Shown here piece by piece: positions 11,142 through 22,609 of a stretch of 64,000 nucleotides of DNA. The DNA lies in the NCBI RefSeq assembly GCF_010183535.1, contig NC_071329.1, positions 10,168,001 to 10,232,000 on the forward strand, written 5' to 3'. This DNA is from Caenorhabditis remanei (lineage: Eukaryota > Nematoda > Chromadorea > Rhabditida > Rhabditidae). Every line of letters starts with the position of its first letter. Position 1 is the first letter of the stretch. The position numbers and the translations under genes were made by a program. The notes beneath the pieces were generated by a model, which was not told where the DNA came from, made no database searches, and saw only the letters and a list, made by a program, of their open reading frames with translations.

Positions 11142-12819
11142 ATGGTGTTCCGCAAATACCGAGCCGTCAAACAATGGGGTAAAATGGACACACGAATTTT
11201 TAAAGAGATCTATAATTCTCGAAACAAAAGGAAAATGCCTGCTTTCGATGTACCTGAAGCAGTGAAAGCTCTTGGTGTGCCAGTCTTCGATTCCAATGAA
11301 ATTTTCACACTGTCGAATAGGAAAAATCTAGTTGAACAAGCTCGAGAGCAAGTTGAAAGTGAGATTAGAGTATGTTTATTTCTTTATATCGAATTATTGC
11401 TTAAATTTGAATCTTCCAGTTTACGGAAGAACAACATCCACTGCAGAAAAATCACCCTGCTTATATTTTCGAGGGTGTTGAGCCAATGAGCGATGGTATT
11501 GCACAAGCAGCACTTCTTACTCGGAGCGTTGTTCGAAATGGTTTGCCTGACACAATTCTCCATAATTCCGCAGCTAAATTGGAAATTGATGAGGAAATGG
11601 TTTGTTCTTTATAAGAGAAAATGCATGTACTTTTAAATTACAAGGTTCGTGATGCTATTCTTCATGGTGAAAGATATAATCCGACACTGCAAAAGTTACC
11701 CGCACGATTCGATCCTGTGATGTTTTGGGTTCGCCATATTCGCCTTCATGGAACACCTGTTGTAAAAAGAAAGTATGTGCTTGTCGAATTTTCTTGTTCT
11801 GTAAAATTTTTACATTTTCAGCAATATCATTCTTAACAATCTCTTGAGACACGTGATTTTAGGTGGCCGTCGCACGCAAACACTTGAGCACAGTTTACAG
11901 TGAGTCAGCAGCAGCATGCATACATTTAACTGTTCTCAAACGTTTCAGAGTTAATCGAGACGCTCCATTATCAGTTTATCTCTCCGGTGGTCAGTATTTC
12001 TCAAAAACCCCTCTCGTTCTTCGTGCTCAACCTCACCTCACAGTACAATCTCCCGATTCGATTGTCACTATGCCATGGGCAGGACCGATTGACATTGAAA
12101 CGGCTAGGTAAGATTACCAAAAATAATTTTGGTGTAGGTTCAACAGTTTTTATTACAGTACTGAGCCATTACCAGATATTTATCCGATTTCTCCAATTAT
12201 CGACTTTGAAACTGATACTCTCTACAACGATGATCTGTTGCTGAACAGAAGCCAGCAACAAACTCATGTTCATTCTCTGCTTTGGTCACGCGAACAAGAT
12301 CAAAAGTATCCGTGGACAAGGTAGTTTCTAATCAATTTTCACTGGTAATGTCGTATCATTTCAGTGAACAAAACATGGCCAACGCAATTTTGACAACTTA
12401 TGCTGCGGCTGTTGCTGAGGCCACGAGAAATGGAACGACAGAACTCAAAAAACCTGTAGTGAGTGGTTTGACAACTTATTTTAGAATGAAAGTCTTTGAT
12501 AAAATTATTTTGAATCCAAATTGTTCAGCTGGTGCGTGGAGTTCAACTTGTAAACGGACGTCTTGATTTGGTTGCTATGCAGTTGAATACCTTAAAGTTG
12601 ACGGAGCAAGGCGAGAACACCGAGAAAAACATTGTGTGGATTGAGAAAGGTGAGAAACTGATACATATTTTAAAAAAATCTTTAAACTTTTTAGGATTAC
12701 GTCTTTACAAGCCAAAGCCTTACTATGAGCAAATGGAAGTGGTTGAGAAGCTTGACATGAACGTTTTCCACAAATTTGTTGCTTTGATGCTCGGATTTGG
12801 CGCACCACATGTTCATTAA
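11142..12819 (+). CDS. mrpl-37: Mitochondrial large-subunit ribosomal protein mL37
   Basis: Nine exons give a protein starting MVFRKYRAVKQWGK and ending FGAPHVH. Recognisable stretches include HPAYIFEGVEPMSDGIAQA, FDPVMFWVRHIRLHGTPVVK and GAWS-type alternatives that are excluded once the intron before LVRGVQLVNGRLDLVAMQLN is removed. This fits the mL37/mS30 (PDCD9) family of metazoan mitochondrial ribosomal proteins, which replaced ancestral RNA contacts in the mitoribosome. I assign mL37 rather than mS30 partly because C. elegans mrpl-37, as I recall, lies beside the same neighbours. The N-terminus is basic and short, compatible with mitochondrial import. It is the first gene of the plus-strand cluster; the gap to the next gene is 213 bp. 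All introns have canonical borders, and the reading frame is continuous across them. Confidence 0.75.
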
Positions 12820-13014
12820 ACTTTTGTTTTCTTAATATTGAACTTTTAGGTAGTATTTCGATGTGTTTCTTCATTGTTTTTGTTTTTATTGAATGATAAA
12901 TATTGCACTTTTTTATTTTCATTCTTTTTTATTTGAAATCATTTGGTTCCCAGCCATTTTTACTTGTGCTGCATTTGCATCATTAGAGACAGTCGGCTGA
13001 CTTCACATTTTTTT

Positions 13015-13017
13015 CAG
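13015..13017 (+). promoter_or_regulatory. Probable trans-splice acceptor for the GGTase-I beta gene
   Basis: TTTTTTTCAG ends about 15 bases before the ATG at 13033, and no upstream exon precedes it. This is a typical position for spliced-leader (perhaps SL2) addition inside an operon. Confidence 0.5.
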
Positions 13018-13032
13018 TAGCATTTCGTCTAA

Positions 13033-16000
13033 ATGTGCGATATAAGCACAGAAGATCAATTGCTAGATATTGCGAAAAACGGTAATATTTTATAGCTTTC
13101 TGTAATTTCTTACCTACATATTTTCAGCCGCAGAACTAGATAAACCATTAAAGTTCGAATATAAGCAGCACATTGGTTTCTTGATTCGTCATCTCAACGT
13201 ATTTCCACAACCCTACAATACTTTAGAGACTAGTCGGCAAGTTCTGGATCTGTCATATGAAAATAAGTTTCCGATTTTCAGAAATACCATCTTTCTATTT
13301 GCAATTTCTGCTTTGGACGTGCTCGGAGAACTTGACAATCTCCTAACACCCGAACGTCGACAAGCTTTCATCGATTGGATTTACGATCTTCAGCTGACTA
13401 ACGGTACCCGATTTCGATTTTAGAAGTTATTGAACGCATCAAAGATCACTGTTCTGTTTATATTTTTCTTTGTGTCTGTTGTCCCCATGATTTCTAACCC
13501 TTCTACCTCTTCTCAAAAAGCCGATGATTCATTGCTCCATTCTCCTGTATCTTTTCCTTCTCTTTTCTGTGAGCCCAAGTCCCGTGATTTCGGGCAGAGA
13601 TTTTTCGGTCAGCGTGGATTTGGTGGCTTGATAGAAGATCACAATTATCAAAATCGAGATGGCAGCACTCGATGGATTCCTCAATACAATTTGAAACATT
13701 TTTGGAGGTAATGCGTTTCTGAAAACAACGATTTATGCGATGAATGAGCTTTCAGGCGTGAAGTACCACCGTTTTCTTCTGGCTTAATCGAACCGCTCAT
13801 ACCTCCGAGAACAAAAACTGTAGGTTTTCTAACATTGCGTTTTAGAGTTTTATAATTTATTCTTTCTTTAGGCGAATGATTTTCACCGATTACCTGGTCA
13901 TCTTCCATTCCGAACAAACGAATTTGAAGTGTATAATCGTAACTTGCTTGCGACCCGATATTTCGATAAAATTGAAACAAATAGTGACGTTGGACTTTTA
14001 AAAATATGGACAGTTAATGAAAGATCGAAAAGACGACTATTGGAGTGCTTTTCCGTTGAGGTAAGATTTGAATAACCGATTTAAAAGCATTTTGTATTCG
14101 ACATTTCAGATTTGTTCCGATGGAATACCAATAATCGAAACTCTCAAAAGCACGCCTGGATATAAGTTGAATATGATACCGCCTGTCAAAAATGAAGCGC
14201 GACCTCCGAAAGCAAAAGAGCCACTTTTAGAACTAAAAACTTCTAATTGGAGTTCTGATACTTTTACCCGTCTTTTTCTTCGTAGTCCAACATTACTACA
14301 AATGGTCCATCTACCAGAGGGAAATTCACAAGACGAAGGGGATACGATCCTCAGAAAAAATATTCCAATTTTCCACTCCGCCGTCAAAAGTTACGCAGAA
14401 TCACATCTTCTCGAAGGGCCATTAGGAGTTGTAGACTATGGAGGACGTGTCTGGATTCATGACTATTTATCTGAGTCAATAGATAAACCTGAAAAACTCA
14501 ACGCCAACGAACAGGAAATTTATCAATTTGTTACATTTTGTGATCACCCAAAAATGATAACAGTGGCCGGAAACTTCCATGTAGAAACTGTGGATATGAG
14601 GTCTTCAGGAAGATCGAGAGCATGCACGGAACTATGGAGAAGTCCAATTTTTGAAGCCAGAAGTCGACATGAAGCAATGTATGTGCAAGGAGTTCCACCT
14701 GCTTCTGCTGTGATTCGGCACATTTCGAGAATATCTGGGACGGCAAACAATTATTTAGTAATGACTGATAGAGCCTTACACCTTATTGATGATCGGTTTC
14801 CTGGAAAAACAGTTTTGAGTGTTGAGCATCCATTTTCTTCGGGAACTCATAGACTAATTGTGTCAGATAGGATGAGAGATGCAGCTGGTGGTGGAGATGT
14901 TAGTTTCTAAAAACTTGAATGGTTCTCTATTTCCTTTTCAGGTATATTCAATATTTTCACTCGACCAGTTCCAAGTCCTCAACTCATCAATTGCTATGAC
15001 AAAACTTTATTCACACCCATCCGGAATTTGGTCTTCAGTTGATCCATTCCATTTTATCGGAGAACCGAAGCACTTCAATCAAACAACTCGCCGAGGAAAG
15101 TACGCGGAACCCGGTTTTATATCCGAGCCAACGCGTGCAATGTCGTTGATTGAAAATGAAGAACTTCATGCTTCGATTCTGTTGCGCCAAACCGATGATG
15201 GTGCGATTTGGTGGCAGCAATTCTCCAAAAGAAACTTGTCAATGAAGGAAAAAGTAGAAGAGGAGAAAAGAAGTTTCAAACGAATAAACGAAAGAAGAAA
15301 TGAATCCACGTGGAAAAGAGAAAACTACAACCCTGTTTATTCGGATAAACTCTCCCAGGAATTGAGAGAAACCCCCAATGATATCAGGTAGGCTCTATTA
15401 TCTTTTAAAAAAAGTGGACAGTGTTACGGAATCTATTCAAAATCCATATTGAAACATGTGTAATTTCAGACAGGTGATCAGTGTTGGTTCTCCTTCTGTT
15501 GATAGTCGAGTGATATCCAAGTTTTACCAACGTGCTGTCAATTTACAACGGCAATCAAATCGACTTATTGTTACAAATCCGTCTCGCCAGCTCGAAGTTG
15601 CTCCACTTGATGATGTAAACAGCGTCCTGTCGAAAATTACATTAGACACCTGGGCGGCTGTTGAAAAAATGATGAATGAAAATAGTTCCTGATTAGACTG
15701 TTACCAGTTGTTACCCCATCTTGATATTCACATTCTTGTTAGCTTTTTATGCACATTTTTATTCAATTGTTCTTCTTTTTGTTATTTTGTAAATTTTTGT
15801 TACGTTACAATGTTTTCCTGCTCTCTAGATTTTTGATGCGTTCAACTTCAAAGTCATTCCTATTGGGTTTGAACTTCCCAAAGTTGTTTCTTCGAAAATG
15901 ACATCATAAGTAAGCAACGTTTTACAATTTTCAGGATCGGTCTGTGGATTTCGCGGATCACATTCATGTGAGAATAGTGATTATGACGAGGCAAACCTCG

Positions 16001-16928
16001 CTCAAACCTACAGTGCACTACTGTCATTGGCTATTTTGGGAGATGATTTGAAAAGGGTCGATCGACAGGCGATTTTAAAAACTGTGAAAAATGCTCAGAG
16101 AGATAATGGATGGTGAGAAAGTTGATATATTCTCTGATAACTTATGATACATTTTACAGTTTCTGGAGTCAAGGAGTTGGTTCTGAGTCGGATATGAGAT
16201 TCGTGTTTTGTGCTGTTGCAATTTGTAAAATTCTTGACGGTGAAAAAGAAGAAGTTATCAACTGGGTCAAGCTCTCAGAGTTTTTGAAAAGCAGTCTCAA
16301 TATTGACGGAGGAATCGGACAAGCTCCTGGTGATGAAAGTCATGGTTAGAAAAACATGTCTTATAGTTTTTATGAAAAATTTTTATCAGGTGGCTCGACG
16401 TTCTGCGCAATAGCCTCATTGGCTCTCTCAAACCGTCTCTGGACAGGAGAAGTGTTGACTCGTCGAGATATCGATCGCCTGATTCGGTGGGCAATTCAGA
16501 AACAAGAAATCGGATTTCATGGAAGAGCTCACAAACCTGATGATAGTTGCTACGCATTCTGGATTGGTGCAACATTGAAAGTAAAACAGCTGTTCACTTT
16601 TATATAAACAAATAAATGTTTTCTATCATATTTTCAGATTCTGAATGCCTATCATCTTATCTCTCCAGCTCATCTTCGTGAGTTCCTGATGATCTCTCAA
16701 CATCCACATATCGGTGGATTCTGCAAGTATCCTGAACCCGGAGGCTATTCAGGTACCGTTAAGTTTTTTCCTTACTTTCTCTTTATAAGTTTCTCAGATA
16801 TTCTCCATACATACTTCTCCATTGCTGCACTCTCTTTGCTCGGAGAGCCGGCACTCAACCCAGTTCACCCGTCGTTGAATGTATCAATGAGAGCTGCCGA
16901 TCACATTTCTCGACTTCGTTTTGAATAA
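13033..16928 (+). CDS. Geranylgeranyltransferase type I beta subunit
   Basis: Eight exons encode a protein starting MCDISTEDQLLD. Landmarks of the PGGT1B family are HIGFLIRHLNVFPQPYNTLE, AISALDVLGELDN, CGFRGS, YDEANLAQTYSALLSLAILG, DNGCFWSQGVGSESDMRFV and ESHGGSTFCAIASLALSN, then DSCYAFWIGATLKI and GGFCKYPEPGGYSDILHTYF. The D...C...H zinc ligands expected in prenyltransferase beta subunits (Asp in PDDSCYAFW, Cys in SCYAFW, His in DILHTYF) are present. The enzyme attaches C20 isoprenoids to CaaX proteins ending in Leu, such as Rho/Rac GTPases, as a heterodimer with the shared alpha subunit. Two oddities: the second intron (13237-13281) is a 45-bp GC-AG intron with no stop, and the third intron (about 13404-15934) is 2.5 kb and contains a whole gene on the same strand. 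The family alignment requires both to be removed. Confidence 0.85.
13487..15692 (+). CDS. Nested gene, possible TAF1C-like Pol I (SL1) factor
   Basis: Six exons with canonical borders lie wholly inside an intron of the prenyltransferase gene, on the same strand. The protein starts MISNPSTSSQKADDS (first in-frame ATG) and ends VEKMMNENSS. It is mostly beta-propeller-like, with short hydrophobic strands. NNYLVMTDRALHLIDDRFPG followed by VLSVEHPFSSGTHRLIV resembles the part of human TAF1C that reads 'HL..T...LYL.DER.P' and then a nearby His. TAF1C is the SL1/TIF-IB subunit that helps bring RNA polymerase I to rDNA promoters. The C-terminal half is polar and ends with a helical stretch, LSKITLDTWAAVEKMMN. 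The TAF1C assignment rests on this weak resemblance only. The frame is intact across all five introns, which argues for a real gene. Splicing from the host's first exons into this gene cannot be ruled out. Confidence 0.6.
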
Positions 16929-17154
16929 TCACTGAAATTTGTATTTAATTTGAAATGATGTTTCTGACAGCCAAACCAAGACTTGTATTTTATTTTCCAA
17001 ACTGAGTTTCATGAAGTGTCAAAATTCATTCTTTCATTCGTTATAATACTGATCTTGTTAAATACGAGTTTGAATACTTCAAAATATAATGTTAGTTATG
17101 TATATAATAGGTCAACAAATCAGATTGATCCACGAGATTTAATCCAGTTAGCAA

Positions 17155-18818
17155 ATGTACCATGTTCCGTTGGTACCGCGCGATACTGGACGAGAGGAAA
17201 CTGTATTCCGAATAGATCAATCGCTCAAGAAGTTAATGAAGGTAACATCCCAGTTCTTATAAATTTTAAACTGAAAGTTTTTAGGTTTCCGATGATGTAT
17301 TCAACAAAGTCGAAGAAAGAATAGTAAGACTTCATCAAAAAGCGGAAAAAATTGACAAACGGACAGAGTTATTGGAAAAAAAGTTGGAGCAATTGCAAGG
17401 GGTATAATTTCAAGTAAATCAAGAATTCACAATGTTTTATTTACAGTCCGACAACGTCATTACATTTGTTCTTCCACGTCAACTTCCAAAAGTTCCTATC
17501 TCGGAAGAATCACCATCGGCATCACTTTTCCAAATAAATGTTGATTCGGAGAACTTGGCGGACTCTAACCATCTTCCCGTGTTTCGAAGAGCGGATGATC
17601 ATATTCTCCGTCCTTGTGAACCGATTGACTTCACGTTCGAGCTCAAAAAAGCTGATAAGTTCTTCTTGACGAGTCAGGTGATGAGAGAATACGATCAGAA
17701 AGGTTGGGAACGATACAAAAAACGGTTGACGAGTGGTCTCCGTGACCTTCCTCTATTTCGCGATGATATGAATATCGCGGAATTGTTTTATGCGGGTACC
17801 TCCATACCTGCTTTTGTTGGCGTCACCGGTGATTTCTCTCAGCGTCATCTAGATGCAGATGATGGAACATCAACAAGAAGAAGTGGGCGTAACGAAGAAA
17901 TACTAAACTCCAGACTTCACGAACAACTTCTGGAAGATACCGCTTTGAGTAATAGGTTGATGGCAGATGACACCGTGGACGATGACCATCCACTAGCATT
18001 CCGAATCGAACAAAATGTTAATGATAGGAAATCTATGGTAGATTTACCAGATAGTTTGCCGAACTTGAAAGGTTGTTTTCTGAGTAAAGGTCTATATTAT
18101 TGTACTGTTTTTAGGACACGCTCACGATTTCACTCTTCGAGATTTGGGAATCGATGAAGACCTCCTACCAGATCTTACTGATGACTCATCATCATTGTTG
18201 GCCCTCGACATCCAAACCTCTCAATTTTCCCCCCAACCAACGTCTGTTTCGGAACCACCAACTCTACCAATATCACCACCTGAAACTCTAGTGGTGGAAC
18301 TTCCACCTGTAGCTACAGTAATTATGGTTCCTCCAACTGTTTCCATCCCTCCACCACCTCCACCCCCTCCTCCACCGCCTCCACCACCTCCGCCTCCTCC
18401 ATCTGCTGTGCCTCAGACCCCAGATGCTTTCACACAATCTACAGCTTCCTCTGTAACATTTAGTCCCACAAAATCGGTAGATGGTGGAAGATCTGATCTA
18501 ATGGCTGCCATTCGCGCTGCTGGAGGAGCAAGTAATGCAAAGTTGAGTAAAATCACAGAGAGACAAGTCAAGCGCAAAGGAAAGTTTGATGGAATTCTGG
18601 AATCTTCTGCGCTTGGAGGGAAAGGAAGTACTGGAACACCTGGTGCAGTTCGTACTCCTCCTGGCGGAGGAGATCTTATGTCCGCACTATCTAAGGCATT
18701 AGACGCCAGGAGAAAAGCGATCAATGGGCAGAATGATCGATCATCCACGTCATCATCTCATGTTGCTACGAATTCCGTTCCAGCTCCTCCTCATTTCAGT
18801 GATGACGAATGGAACTGA
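17155..18818 (+). CDS. WASH complex subunit 1 (WASH), actin nucleation-promoting factor
   Basis: Four exons give a protein of about 510 residues. The start is the ATG at 17155; only this frame gives the family N-terminus, YHVPLVPRDTGREETVFRID, and it is closed upstream by a stop. Exon 2 is a coiled coil (RIVRLHQKAEKIDKRTELLE). Exon 3 is the WASH homology region (VITFVLPRQLPKVP; DHILRPCEPIDFTFELK). Exon 4 holds a long proline run (about 18350-18400), a WH2-like segment (RSDLMAAIRAAGG), a connecting segment (GGDLMSALSKALDARRKAI) and an acidic end, SDDEWN. That is a complete VCA module. WASH activates Arp2/3 on endosomes as part of the five-subunit WASH complex, to drive cargo recycling and retromer-linked tubule scission. 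The gap to the preceding gene is 226 bp. Confidence 0.9.
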
Positions 18819-19165
18819 AACCTTTGTAGTTACTTGTAATTTTTATTTTCGCATGACTTAGAACTTCCCAACTTCCATATTTTGTGATTGGCTTTGTATA
18901 ACGTTCTACTGTGATTCTTGACAAACTTGCCCGAATGTTCCTTATCAGTTTCAAATACGGATATTATTTTCATTGTCGATGTTGTTGTCCTCGTTTTTTG
19001 GTTTTCGAAGTCTCGGGAGATATTTCCTTATAAAAATGATTATTTTTCAAATCCTTTTTTGAATCAAAAATATGTATATCGTGTTTCAATCGATGTTATG
19101 TTTACTTCGAAACCGCGAATTCGAATAGGTTCTAAAAACGCGTCCAATCAGATCTCTCCTGGCGG
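18819..19165 (+). other. Intercistronic stretch between WASH and PIG-P
   Basis: 347 bp with no credible exon; an open frame here lacks splice support. It should contain the WASH 3' UTR and any trans-splice site for PIG-P. Confidence 0.45.
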
Positions 19166-19675
19166 ATGAGCTCTTCACAAGTGGTCTCCAATTCTTCTGC
19201 AACTCCGAAAAGCAAACTAAAACAGAACCCACCTCTTCCGTCTGAAGAAATCCATCTACCTGGACCTCATCCGGCACGTGGAATCTACGGATTTGCCTTG
19301 TATATTGTATCTTGGTGTCTTCTTGTTATTTACTTGATTTGGGCAATCACTCCCGTTCCAATCTTGTACAGATTAGGTGGGTTCAGCTAAACTTCTTCTG
19401 TATATAATTATATTACTTCAGGCATCACATATATTCCATCGAAGCTTTGGGCTCTTTTCATCGGGATTTTCTTCCCATCCGCCGCTTGCCTTTACGTCAC
19501 GACGATCTTTCTTGTCAATTGCTGGAATTTCCGTGGATACGCCATCTTTGACAACGTTCAAGAAGTGAAAAACGATTTTGGAGAGAGATCGAAATCAAAT
19601 TCTATTGACAGTATTAACGAGAAGCCAGAAAAGAAATCGATTGAAGTCAGTTCAAGAAAAGCAAAGAAATGCTAA
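19166..19675 (+). CDS. PIG-P, subunit of GPI-GlcNAc transferase
   Basis: Two exons encode a short protein starting MSSSQVVSNSS. The core is HPARGIYGFALYIVSWCLLV (first membrane helix) and, across the intron, ITYIPSKLWALFIGIFFPSA (second membrane helix), followed by WNFRGYAIFDNVQEVKND. The PxRxxYGF...Y, two-helix layout is that of the PIG-P domain. PIG-P is a small ER-membrane subunit of the enzyme that transfers GlcNAc to phosphatidylinositol, the first step of GPI-anchor synthesis. A basic Ser/Lys-rich tail ends ...SSRKAKKC. The stop codon overlaps the start codon of the next gene (NOA1): the downstream ATG lies 7 bp upstream of the end of this frame, which is unusual for eukaryotic neighbours. 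Confidence 0.85.
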
Positions 19676-22393
19676 AGTGTTTGAATCCGAATAGCTTCTG
19701 GGTTCTCACAAGATCCTTCAGCACACGACGAGAAATTCAAAAAACATTGAATGATGTTAAAAAGTTGGGAATTAATCGTTCGGCGCAAGTTGGAGAGATT
19801 CATAAACGGTGGTCTGCATTTGAACGAGAACAGATGAACATGGCTTCGGAGAACAAAAAACCAATAAATGAACGGTATTCAACAGAATCAATGCTTGGCG
19901 AAAAAATGCTTAGTCTGGATCCGAGTTATCAGAAAATTGTCGAAAAACGAACGCCCAAAAGTGTGACTTCTCCCGAGCCAAGTTCAGAACATCCTATCAC
20001 ATTTCCATTGAAGTCTATGAATATAAATACCATCAGTTCTTCATCGTCCTCGACTGACATATTCTCAAATGGAAATGGTGTCGGAAAATCTTCAGATGGA
20101 GACCGTGGTTTTTATGTAGAAGCGGACGTTTTTGTTGATGAATATGTGGCTGGAAGTTCATTGGATTTAGATCCAGGAGATCGAATGGTGGCCACAAGAG
20201 AGTATTACGGTAGTGATGATGCAGTTGAACGTATCTCATTCCAAAAACCAGGACAGCGAATGGCTGGAGTCGAGGAGAATGAGCAAAAAGTGAGATAGTA
20301 TGAACCGTGATCGAAATTAAGGTTTATATTCAATTTAGGGATCCTCAAACACATCCGACAATATTGATGATCCGGAAATATCAACTATGACCGGAACAAT
20401 TGTTGAAGACATGCCAGCAAGTTCTACCAAATGCACTGGCTGTGGAGCGAATTTCCATTGTAAAGACAGCTCACTTCCGGGTTTCGTCCCTTTGGAAATT
20501 TTGGAAAAAATCGACAGAAAAACGATTTTTCATCACAAAAATGAGAATCCGCCTCAATCACTGTGCAAGCGATGCCATTTACTTCAGGAGCATAATTTTC
20601 TCTTGAATGTAAATGTGTGTGATGTTGATTATAGCCGAATGATGAGTGAATTGAGAAAACAACCCGAATCGCTCGTTGTTCTTGTTGTGGATGTCACCGA
20701 TTTGCCAGGAAGTATTTATCCGAAATTGGCACAAGTGGTCGGAAGTCGTCGTCCTATGATTGTAGTTGGTAAAAGTTTAAAACAATTACTTATGAAAATT
20801 AATTTTTTGTTCTAGGTAATAAAGTTGATCTTCTCCCACCTGATGCTAAAACTGGATATATGTATCGCTTCAAGAAGACGGTAGAGCGAGCTGTTGAAAA
20901 AGCAGGTCTTCTTGAACAGTAACCTTCAATATTGTGTTTGATTTTCAACTGATTAAATATTTTTAGTTTCAATATTCTTCACACAGCACTAGTCAGTGCA
21001 AAAACTGGTCATGGAATCGAGGAACTAATCACTGAAATTTATTTGAAATATACAAATGTCAGATTAGGAATGCGGGGTGATATATTTCTTGTTGGTTGCA
21101 CTAACGCTGGAAAGTCGTATGTTGCTGTTTTTTTGAGGAAAGATGTGGATAATTTTATTTATAGAACAATGTTCAATGCTCTTCTCCAGTCAGACTTGTG
21201 TAAAGTGAGAGCTGTGGATCTTGTTGATCGAGCGACTACGAGTATTTGGCCAGGAACAACGGTTCGTCTTCTTCCATTATTGACAGAAATGTTATTCTTG
21301 CTTTCAGATATCTCTGCTTAAATTCCCTGTCATGAAACCTGGACCGTATCGTCTCGAGATGCGTCGTCGTCGCTTGTTAACTCACCGCGCATGGAACAAG
21401 AAAGAGATGTACGCTAGAAAGCTTCTTCTAGCTGAAACTGGAGATGATCGATATGCAATCCCGACGTCAGTGATTCAAAACACTTATAAAGATTCTGAAG
21501 AAGAGTTACAACCAATGGCTTTGAAAGAATTACAAGGAGGAGAAGAAGACGAAGATGATGTTCAAAGAAGAAACGAGGAAAGAAGTAAATATTCACTTGA
21601 TGATCCTATTTTTGCTAAGGGGAAGTGGTGTTATGATACTCCTGGTACAGTAAACCAAAATCAGGTAAATTATATCGATCGTATTCCCCGTCTCATTAAT
21701 GTTTTTTTGCAGGTTCTCTCCCTATTTACACTCGATGAACTTGTCAATGTGACTCCTCGCCGTGTTCTTAAACCACGTACCGCTATTGTTAAAGCAGGAG
21801 AATCTCTTCTTATCGGAGGAGTTGGACGAATTGATGTCGAATCAATTGCCGGGTATGCCAATGTTCTTCTAACCACTTTCGCCAATGATCAACTACCTCT
21901 CAATGTGATGCCAACTCACGAAGTTGAAGAATTCTATCGTAAATGGCTAGGCACGCCTTCTCTCGTCGTACCACAAGGAGATATAACCAGAATGGCTTCA
22001 TGGCCCGAATTCAAAGATGATAACAACGAAATTGGTAGAAGATTTGAGATGAAAGGGCGAAAAGACGAAGGATGCTGCGATATTGTTCTATCTTCTATTG
22101 GATGGGTTATGGTAACTTCCGAGAAGGATGTTGTGTTGAGGTGAGACATTTTTCTCAAGAATGTTTGATTATAGCATCATTTTAGTGCATTCTCACCTGC
22201 AAACAAAGGACTTACTGCACGTATTCAACCAATTCTCCCGTATTCCGCATCTCTACGTGGTAAACGTCTACCTGGGAGTCAGTTTTATAAGGTTCAACCT
22301 ATCGAGTTTCCGGTGAATGTAAGAAGAAAACGGGCTGAAGCGAGAAAGCGTGAAGAAAAGAAAAGAGAAAGAGAAAATTCGCATAATTTATAG
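19669..22393 (+). CDS. NOA1-like circularly permuted mitochondrial GTPase
   Basis: Eight exons. The N-terminus, MLKCLNPNSFWVLTRSFSTR, is Arg/Ser-rich without acids and looks like a mitochondrial presequence, supporting the start at 19669. A zinc-finger-like module follows (CTGCGANFHC...LCKRCHLL). The G motifs appear in permuted order: VVDVTDLPGS, then G4 NKVD, then G5 SAKTGHG, then G1 GCTNAGKS, then G3 YDTPG. This order with an N-terminal CxxC finger is the signature of the YqeH/NOA1 group. NOA1 binds G-quadruplex RNA or mitoribosome precursors and is needed for mitochondrial translation. The C-terminus is rich in Arg/Lys/Glu. Fittingly, a mitoribosomal protein gene (mL37) is in the same cluster. 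The start overlaps the end of PIG-P, so the mRNA 5' end of this gene must lie inside PIG-P coding sequence or be shared with it. Confidence 0.85.
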
Positions 22394-22457
22394 TTTTTTG
22401 TTTAACTTTTTGTTGTTTTTCTAGATGAATAATCACATTTTTGTTGGTTTCTCACAT

Positions 22458-22463
22458 AATAAA
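22458..22463 (+). terminator. Poly(A) signal of NOA1
   Basis: An AATAAA hexamer lies about 65 bases after the NOA1 stop codon, and a 150-bp gap separates it from the next start. This is a suitable position for 3' end formation. Confidence 0.55.
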
Positions 22464-22609
22464 CATTGTTGGTTCCTACTCGAATACTATTTTTGAACTG
22501 GATTCAATGGTTCTAAACTCCATTCTTAATCTTTTGTCAATCACCAATTTTTTTTGAGTTTCAACTTTTTCTAACTTACCAAGTATTTCAAGATGAATGT
22601 TCGCATATA

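Noticed and set aside
18413..18748. Minus-strand frame opposite the WASH C-terminus
   Set aside because: It is antisense to the proline-rich/VCA exon and shows no family features.
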